DNA of 64,000 bases. Source: Metallyticus violacea. Its lineage: Eukaryota; Arthropoda; Insecta; Mantodea; Metallyticidae. Where the stretch lies: contig CM060835.1 of assembly GCA_030762175.1 (NCBI GenBank), forward strand, positions 86,233,501-86,297,500, given 5' to 3'. The notes beneath the pieces are model-generated. The model was not told where the DNA came from, ran no database searches, and saw only the letters and a list, made by a program, of their open reading frames with translations. Below, one piece after another: positions 58,458 through 64,000 of this stretch (positions within the stretch are counted from its first letter, which is position 1; the number at the start of each line of letters is the position of its first letter). A program made the translations under genes and the position numbers.

Positions 58458-58804
58458 GACGATATTAACGCGCTAGCTATCGAACCTAGCACGGGGAGAA
58501 GAAAAGCAGGTAGGAATCCTCCCTTTTGCGTCAGGATGTTCTTCTTCTTCAACGACACCTTCTTAATGACTAATTTTCTCCACGTGGTTTTATGTCTTTT
58601 TAAGCGTTTGTTACACGCTGGAGAAATGCATACCCGCCCTTTGTTAACGTTGTACACGCATTCGGAGATTGCCTTGATTAATTCGGGGCTTGCCTGTTTG
58701 AGCATAATTTTGCGCGCGGCCGGTTTGGCCTTGCTCAAGGCGACCAGATTATTGCATTGTTTTGCGATGAGAGGGGAGGTTAGTTTTCGTATTTTTGCCT
58801 TCAT
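58454..58804 (-). CDS. pX-like small basic protein, intact
   Basis: Resembles the small, very basic proteins of Polintons and adintoviruses compared with adenovirus core protein X/mu, which packs DNA. The ATG at 58,804 is preferred to one at 58,867, because the extra 21 residues are hydrophobic and overlap the ATPase end. About 116 residues: helical segment (KAKPAARKIMLKQASPELIK), AISECVYNVNKGRV, an arginine/lysine block with KRLKRHKTTWRKL, then KKVSLKKKNILTQKGGFLP and a hydrophobic C-terminus PAFLLPVLGSIASALIS. The K-x-x-L-x-QKGGFLP-x-L-L-x-P-x-L-x-S motif is the family hallmark. Its TGA overlaps the next ATG. No lesions. A membrane-active role for the hydrophobic tail is possible. Confidence 0.8.
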   Translation of the reverse strand: MKAKIRKLTSPLIAKQCNNLVALSKAKPAARKIMLKQASPELIKAISECVYNVNKGRVCISPACNKRLKRHKTTWRKLVIKKVSLKKKNILTQKGGFLPAFLLPVLGSIASALISS

Positions 58805-58848
58805 CGTCGAAACTGTAATAATACTTGAGGCGACGACCACCGCGATAT

Positions 58849-59772
58849 TTATAGGGAGACAAAACAAGATGGGTCCTCTCCCGGCAGCACTCCGGTTCTA
58901 TACCTGTATCTGTCCGGAGTGTACTGCGTACAGTCCAATACCAAGTAACCGTGAGGATTTTCGGTAGCCTTCTGAAATGCCTCTAGCAAGAATTTGGAGT
59001 TTCACGGTTCCATCTGTTGAAATAGTCTGTCTATCTGCATCTTGTCTCTGTTATTCTTGAACACCACGATGTAATTGGCGTTTAGCGAGATTGTGCGATA
59101 TTTCCTGCCCTGAGGGAATATGTTTTGCAGAATGTATATGACCCCAAAGTTTCTGTGGTGCGAATCTTTGGTGAACAAATTGGACACTTCTGTGCTATCG
59201 CTCTCGTACATCATGTCGTCGATGACCACGAGATCTCCTTCCCTGATGCTGCACATGTTAGGAACACCCGCGTGTGTCACTACGTTAAACGTGCAATGGT
59301 TGAATTCGGAGCCTAACTTGGGCGGATACTCGCGTGGATGACACCATACGACCCTTTTTGGTACCTTATCGAACACTCGGTCTGCGTTGGCAATGGCGCG
59401 CTTAACAAATGTGGTCTTCCCGCAGCGCGACGGTCCCGCAACCTGTATGGTGCTTGGAAACGTAAATTTCTCTGGTTCTGTCATTTCCACATCCCTACCC
59501 GGATGCGTCTTTTTGAACCTACCCTTGTTGGGAATTACCTCTCCCAAAGACACATCTGTCATTTCCACGTTTCTGCCGGGGTTCGCTCGCTTAAACCTGC
59601 CCGTGTTGGTAATCACCTCACCCAAGGATACGTCTTCCATCTCTACGTTACTACCGGAGTTTGCTCGCTTAAACCTACCCCTGTCTGGCACCACTTCTCC
59701 CATGGAAACGTCCTTCATGTCCACATTTCTTCCCGGATAGCACCACTTAAATCTTCCCTTTTTGGGGATCAC
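58849..59772 (-). pseudogene. FtsK/HerA-type genome-packaging ATPase with one stop
   Basis: Packaging ATPase that would pump DNA into capsids. Walker A is GPSRCGKTT (residues 113-121 counted from 59,772) and Walker B GDLVVIDDM (179-187). YILQNIFPQGRKYRTISLNA holds the sensor glutamine-asparagine region. The frame meets an in-frame TGA at 59,002-59,004; beyond it the same frame continues for about 50 codons with SKFLLEAFQKA, PHGYLVLD and RTGVLPGE, the conserved C-terminus, to a TAA at 58,849. So one nonsense change truncates it. The N-terminus is odd: four tandem copies of a 26-residue unit (GRFKxxxPGRxVEMxDVSxGEV) precede the core, and there is no ATG before the first copy (the codon at 59,772 is GTG). 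The preceding basic-protein frame overlaps here by four bases, so the two frames may once have been one. Confidence 0.9.
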
Positions 59773-60149
59773 GGGTGGAATCGTGTCAAACGAAAAATCT
59801 CTGGCGGTTCCAGATTGAAATTGAATCCCCCTGTAGGTTCCGTAAAACGACGCTTGGAGCTCTCATCGAAACACATATTATTCAACTTGCGTTTGCGCGG
59901 TAAAAGCGCGTGCCAATTCACGGGTTTCATCTTTTCGCAGGGTATTACGGCGTGCCAAGGGACGTACGGGTTTCTGACTTTCTTACGCCTTCTCTTGCGA
60001 ACCGGAGACAGCAATACCTTAGGCTTCATCATGTACTCGGTTTCTCCCTGGTCATATCGGGCAAATTTAGGCTGAATTTCATCCTCGCTGTCATTTTCCT
60101 CCTCTTGTTCTTCTCTCCGTTTCTCTTGGTGCTTTCTTTTGGTTGCCAT
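59769..60149 (-). CDS. Basic/acidic nuclear-type protein, possibly the N-terminal part of the ATPase gene
   Basis: Not recognised. The ATG at 60,149 begins two bases past the polymerase stop; 126 codons follow (an in-frame ATG at 60,167 would lie within the polymerase gene). It starts MATKRKHQEKRREEQEEE, is acidic to residue 30, then has VRKRRRKKVRNPYVPWHAVI, a likely nuclear-localisation signal, and a partial repeat PWHAVIP/NWHALLP. It ends RRFTEPTGG and HP at a stop that overlaps the ATPase frame. The RRF-x-x-P pattern near its end recalls the GRFK-x-x-x-P unit repeated in the ATPase. I infer that a one-base change separated what may have been one protein of about 400 residues. A separate gene is equally consistent with what can be seen. 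Confidence 0.5.
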   Translation of the reverse strand: MATKRKHQEKRREEQEEENDSEDEIQPKFARYDQGETEYMMKPKVLLSPVRKRRRKKVRNPYVPWHAVIPCEKMKPVNWHALLPRKRKLNNMCFDESSKRRFTEPTGGFNFNLEPPEIFRLTRFHP

Positions 60150-60150
60150 A

Positions 60151-63100
60151 TTATGTGCAAGCGTCATTCATCCTCCTTCTTTTATAACCGTAAGGATAAG
60201 TCTCGCCGGTTAGCGGGTCCTGCACACGCTTGTCACAACCATGCGAAACGTTTTGATCGAAGGTTCCGTCACAACCGTCCATAGACGCTTTCTGGCAATG
60301 TTGCGGCCTGCTATAAGTACAGATGCGTCGTTATGCGAATGGGCCATGCTCCGAATGACACTGCCGTTAACTTTGCTCAAGGTGCCAGAGTTTAGGGTGA
60401 TCCCCTTTACCTTGCACACTGAATGTTCTTTGTCGTTACATTTAACGTCAAACATGTAGCTCTTTGGTCCCGTGGATGCAAATCTCTAAATGTATGCGTC
60501 CTGTCCGTATTTTGACAATTCATCCGCCATATTGCCCAAAAAAGGTCCTGTTTTTGGAACCCATTCGCCGGGTTTATAGGTCGCTATTACGGAGTCTGTG
60601 TCGAAGTAGCACACGCGCTGCCCCAACTTACGCAAGTATGAGTACAGTTCTAGACGAGCGTGTGCTGTGGTGTAGGCGGCAATGACAACATTTATAGTGA
60701 AATTCTGTTTGGGACTTCGCTAATCGTACCTCCAAACAACGCACATAATATCGTCTGTGGCAGGCAGGTACGTTTGTACTTCCACGCCTGCATCGTTCAA
60801 GAGCTGAATAAGGCGAGCGTGGGAGTTTACAAGTTCGTTGGTGAGAAGGTTGTCGTGCTGACCGTACTTTCCCCAAGAAGAGTTTAACATCAGCTTTGCC
60901 AGCTCTCTCCTGCCCGGATTGTGACACATGGCATTTGGATCCAAAGACACTCCCTCTTGCTCCAAAAACATTTTCACAAACGCGTCCTTCTTTTCTGGCG
61001 TGTTGCACTCTAAAGGCCAGCCGGAAGCTTCCGTCTTCATTTTCAAAAATTGGTTCACGTAATCTTCAAAGAGTCCCTTTTGGTGCGGTCCATATTTGTC
61101 CATTTCGTATTCCCATATTTCGTATGTTTGCAAGAGCACGTAGCCTTCCTCCAGTGCAACTTTACCTCGTCAATGACCCATGTGCCCTGCAAAGACCTTT
61201 CCTCGTCACTGTGGTTGCACTCCTCTTGACATTTTGCTTCTGCGCAGGCCATGCACAGAGGAAAAAGCAATTTTCCATCAACCCGCACGGGTAATACAGG
61301 ATGATAAATTCCAGAGGGCGGTAGTATTTACATTTTATTATACCACCCTGTACATTCTCCAAATTAGGAAATGTATCTATGTGTAGCTTTGGATGTCCAA
61401 CCGGGTAGGCTTTGGTATTATTAACAAACGCATACAGACTGCAAACGTCAAAATAAAACATTTTTTCTTCCCCAAGCGTCTCCTTATACACCTTCGTATA
61501 ATTTATCCTTCCCCCAAAGAATGCATTCCTAGGATTCAGAGGTTGCGGGTGCGATTTAGAGTGCGACTTCACAAAATCGGCTAGTTCACAGTTGGACATT
61601 GTCATGTCGTTAAATTCACATTCCCACATTTCAATCAAATTGTAACCGGCATTCTTTATTTTTCGCGACACTCGCTTCGTGTCCTCATACCTAGAGCCCA
61701 TGGTTTCGTTGCCGGTGCCGTACACAACAGAATGTCGATTGGGAAAACAGCGCGTGCAACCGTGGTAGAAGCAACCGTGAAAAAAGTACACATACTTACT
61801 CTCCTCTCTGTATCCGTCTACTTTGTGACCCATCACTTTCACTTCCCTGCAGCGAAACGCGTGCCGAATGACCACGTTTTGCTGGTGCTCCAACCACGAC
61901 AGCCAAATGCATGCTATTCGCGATTGTCTGTCTGCCAGACGGTATCCACCTACGGGAATTATGGGAATGGTATTTGGCGTCATAAAGCGCTTTCTGTACA
62001 CGTTCATGCACGCATGTGCAATTGTAACACATTCTCTGAAGGGATCTATATTATTTTCGTCCATGAATTCCCTTCTAAATTTGGACACTCCCCCGTATAG
62101 CAGAAACACGTCTGTTTTGCAGTATGATACCATTTCCTTTTCCATGTTAAACACGTAACCGGAGGCCAGCTTTTCCGCGTACCACTCCTCAAACGCCTTA
62201 CGCCCGTGAACGGACATGCCCTCTGGACAGTAATACTTTTGATCGGAAATGGGGCCCTGGTAGTTTTCATTTTCCTTGGTGTTAAATAAATAAGGAAAAT
62301 ACCCCTTTCTATCGGCGAGATTAAACGTTTTTGGAAATCTGGCCAAAGGCATGGGAATAAAGTTCAGCGAGTCTAAAAACGTTATCTTGTCATGCTTCAT
62401 TCTGTATATACGCGTACCCGTAATAATTAGTTCTGGTGTCCACCCGAGGTTCCCAATCATGTACTTGAGTATAAATTGACCATCGTAAGACCTGAGGTTG
62501 TGGGCAATGACGGTGACGTCCCAGAAATTGAACCTACTCTGGGTAATGTGATCAAATAGTTGCTTAACCGGATCTGTTCTAAATATCCACTCCTTTATAC
62601 CGCATTGCGAACAATAGTTCATTTTATGTGTCACGTCCATGCATACAGAACACCCCTGGTACAAAACGCATAGATTTGGTACGTGCTCAAATGTGTCAAC
62701 ATTACTCATATACGGGGTGTTTTGCGTACATTCAAAATCTATAAACATAAAGATAAATCTATTCTTCTTCTTACTAGCGATATCAGATTTATAAGGTTGA
62801 ATGTAGCATAAGTGATTTGCTTCCACATGGCACTTGCACGCGTTACAAAATTTTTCATTGCACTTATGCGACGTCTTCCTACGTCGGCTATTAACCAGTT
62901 TGTTGCAGGATAGACACACCTTTTCAATGTCGCAAACAGACACATTCTTAGGATAATATGACCCCTTCAATAAATGGTTATTATAACATTCCTCGCCCCT
63001 AAAACTCCTGTGACACGAGTTACAATCCCTAATGACAGTATCTGTCGATTTGCACTCCAGGTGACATTTGGTGCATTTCAAATCGCAGCGGTGTCTCTCC

Positions 63101-64000
63101 TTTTTATTCACAGATACGTAATTACACTGATGGCAGTAAAACTTGCACGAAAATGCTCTGTGCAGGTCCACTATGGCGTTAAAGTGTTCGTCATGTAATA
63201 TTAAGTCGAGGTATTTTTCAGAGTTCGCATTCCACTTGTACAACACGTTCTTTCCCGAATGACCCCCAAATACGGTAATGTTATGTTCCCGCAGTTTACG
63301 TGCAAAGCTTTCAACGTCCTGCAGAGTGTAAGCACCATCGCGGGATTCTACATGTTGCCACAATTCTAACGCCTTCTCCTTCTGAATGAGTTGAAAACGT
63401 CTAACCGCACGATAAATCATCTCCGTCAACTTTAGCCTTACACGCGACAATGGCTCTAGGTAAACACAATGTGTCATTATTTTTAATCTCAATAATTCCT
63501 TTATTCCTGCTACATATTTCGTAGGGTTTGAAGCACGAACCCTGCACTTCTTTGGTCCACACGCAGTTAATGTTCAATGGTCCTCTTATCAAAAATTCCA
63601 TATTACTCTGCATAACCCTCTCTATAGATTTTATTATACTCTCCGGATTTATTTGATCAAACCTGCGAACGCTCATATTAAATGGAACAGAGGGATGTCT
63701 AGAATCACTAATAGATAACCCCATGTACCCGGGTTCATTGTTCAACAGGTTTTCATTTAAAAAGTTCAACAATCCCTGGAACGTTTCAGAAATCCACAGT
63801 TCAGGATTTGCATTTTCAGGCATGGGTCGCACAGTTACAACGGTTTCCGAAAATCCTGAATAAAACTTATTCACCGAACGCTTGGGATGCTGAGCAATGT
63901 CAAATAACGGTGGTGCACTTACCAACATCTCCTCCTCCATCCCACTATCGTTAGGCAGGTCATCGTTGCCGTCGTTAGAAGGTAGGGAAATATCACCTTC
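60151..64000 (-). pseudogene. Protein-primed family B DNA polymerase of the Polinton, broken; 5' end outside window
   Basis: Would replicate the element's DNA. The frame is open to the window edge above 63,940. Conserved parts in order: SRNKGIIEIKNNDTLCLPRA (about 63,460-63,520), then a frame change near 63,415; a cysteine-rich region (about 62,870-63,140); Exo I IDFECTQ (D252/E254 of the long frame, about 62,730); Exo II HNLRSYDGQF (62,480-62,500); Exo III YCKTDVFLLY (about 62,115); an endonuclease-like block (VDGYREESKYVYFFHGCFYH); motif A FDVCSLYAFV (61,435-61,460), where A replaces the usual P after SLY; motif B KLMLNSSWGKYG (60,863-60,898); motif C YFDTDS (60,593-60,611); C-terminus TYPYGYKRRR. 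Lesions: frame changes near 63,415, 61,300, 61,145 and 60,235, and in-frame TAGs at 60,720-60,722 and 60,486-60,488. Length beyond 1,240 codons fits the family. Not functional as it stands. Confidence 0.95.

Larger units (their letters stand above)
51646..64000 (-). mobile_element. Maverick/Polinton element, left part, all genes on minus strand
   Basis: At least 12.3 kb. Its gene content (protein-primed polymerase B, DDE integrase, FtsK/HerA-type ATPase, adenain-type protease, double-jelly-roll major capsid protein and small adenovirus-like proteins) defines Maverick/Polinton elements, which are both transposons and endogenous virus-like genomes (adintovirus relatives). Genes are packed with ATGA overlaps or gaps of a few bases and are GC-richer than the flanks. 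The copy is degraded by single-base frameshifts, nonsense changes and one deletion. Its left edge lies in a mariner relic; its right end, second terminal repeat and target duplication are beyond 64,000. The left edge may instead be at 51,497 if the palindrome belongs to it. Confidence 0.95.

Noticed and set aside
58320..58967. Long plus-strand frame (215 codons) in the Polinton
   Set aside because: It lies antisense to the pX-like and neighbouring genes, has no recognisable domain, and its length is explained by the GC-rich, strongly coding opposite strand.
59338..60075. Plus-strand frame of 245 codons
   Set aside because: Antisense to the ATPase repeats and basic protein; the apparent internal repetition is just the complement of the ATPase repeats.

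Overview
The window looks like AT-rich, repeat-dense DNA from an arthropod, probably an insect. It has eukaryotic splice sites, mariner, hAT, Harbinger and piggyBac-like relics, LINE and Penelope-like fragments, two families of tRNA-derived SINE, many trinucleotide microsatellites, and one exon of an animal neurotransmitter-transporter gene. No feature identifies the species.

Region 1 (1-51,500) is intergenic or intronic. The only convincing host coding sequence is a 132-bp exon at 6,406-6,537 (minus strand). It encodes the second membrane segment of an SLC6 sodium-coupled transporter and has a clean acceptor and donor. The rest is a graveyard of mobile elements. It includes several mariners, one of which (17.4-19.0 kb) keeps both ends and carries a SINE with a 16-bp target duplication. 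It also has a jockey-like LINE relic split by a second SINE type, two copies of an 0.8-kb terminal-inverted-repeat transposon, three foldback hairpins, and two pairs of dispersed repeats. One of those pairs looks like a duplicated promoter plus first exon.

Region 2 (about 51,500-64,000) is a Maverick/Polinton, a virus-like self-synthesising transposon, cut off by the right edge of the window. It sits in a mariner whose reading frame stops at the junction. All its genes are on the minus strand. In transcription order they are: protein-primed DNA polymerase B, a basic protein, packaging ATPase, a pX-like small basic protein, a conserved small protein, a DDE integrase with chromodomain, a conserved capsid-region protein (penton candidate), a pVI-like membrane-active protein, major capsid protein, adenain-type protease, and three small genes of which two appear spliced. 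Neighbouring genes often touch or overlap by a few bases. The DNA is visibly richer in G+C than its surroundings.

The Polinton is decaying. The polymerase, ATPase, small conserved protein, penton candidate, pVI-like protein and major capsid gene carry frameshifts or stops, and a deletion has fused the end of the capsid gene to the middle of the protease gene. The integrase, the pX-like gene and the left-end accessory genes remain open. The copy should not be able to build particles by itself. I found no CRISPR array, rRNA or free-standing tRNA gene.
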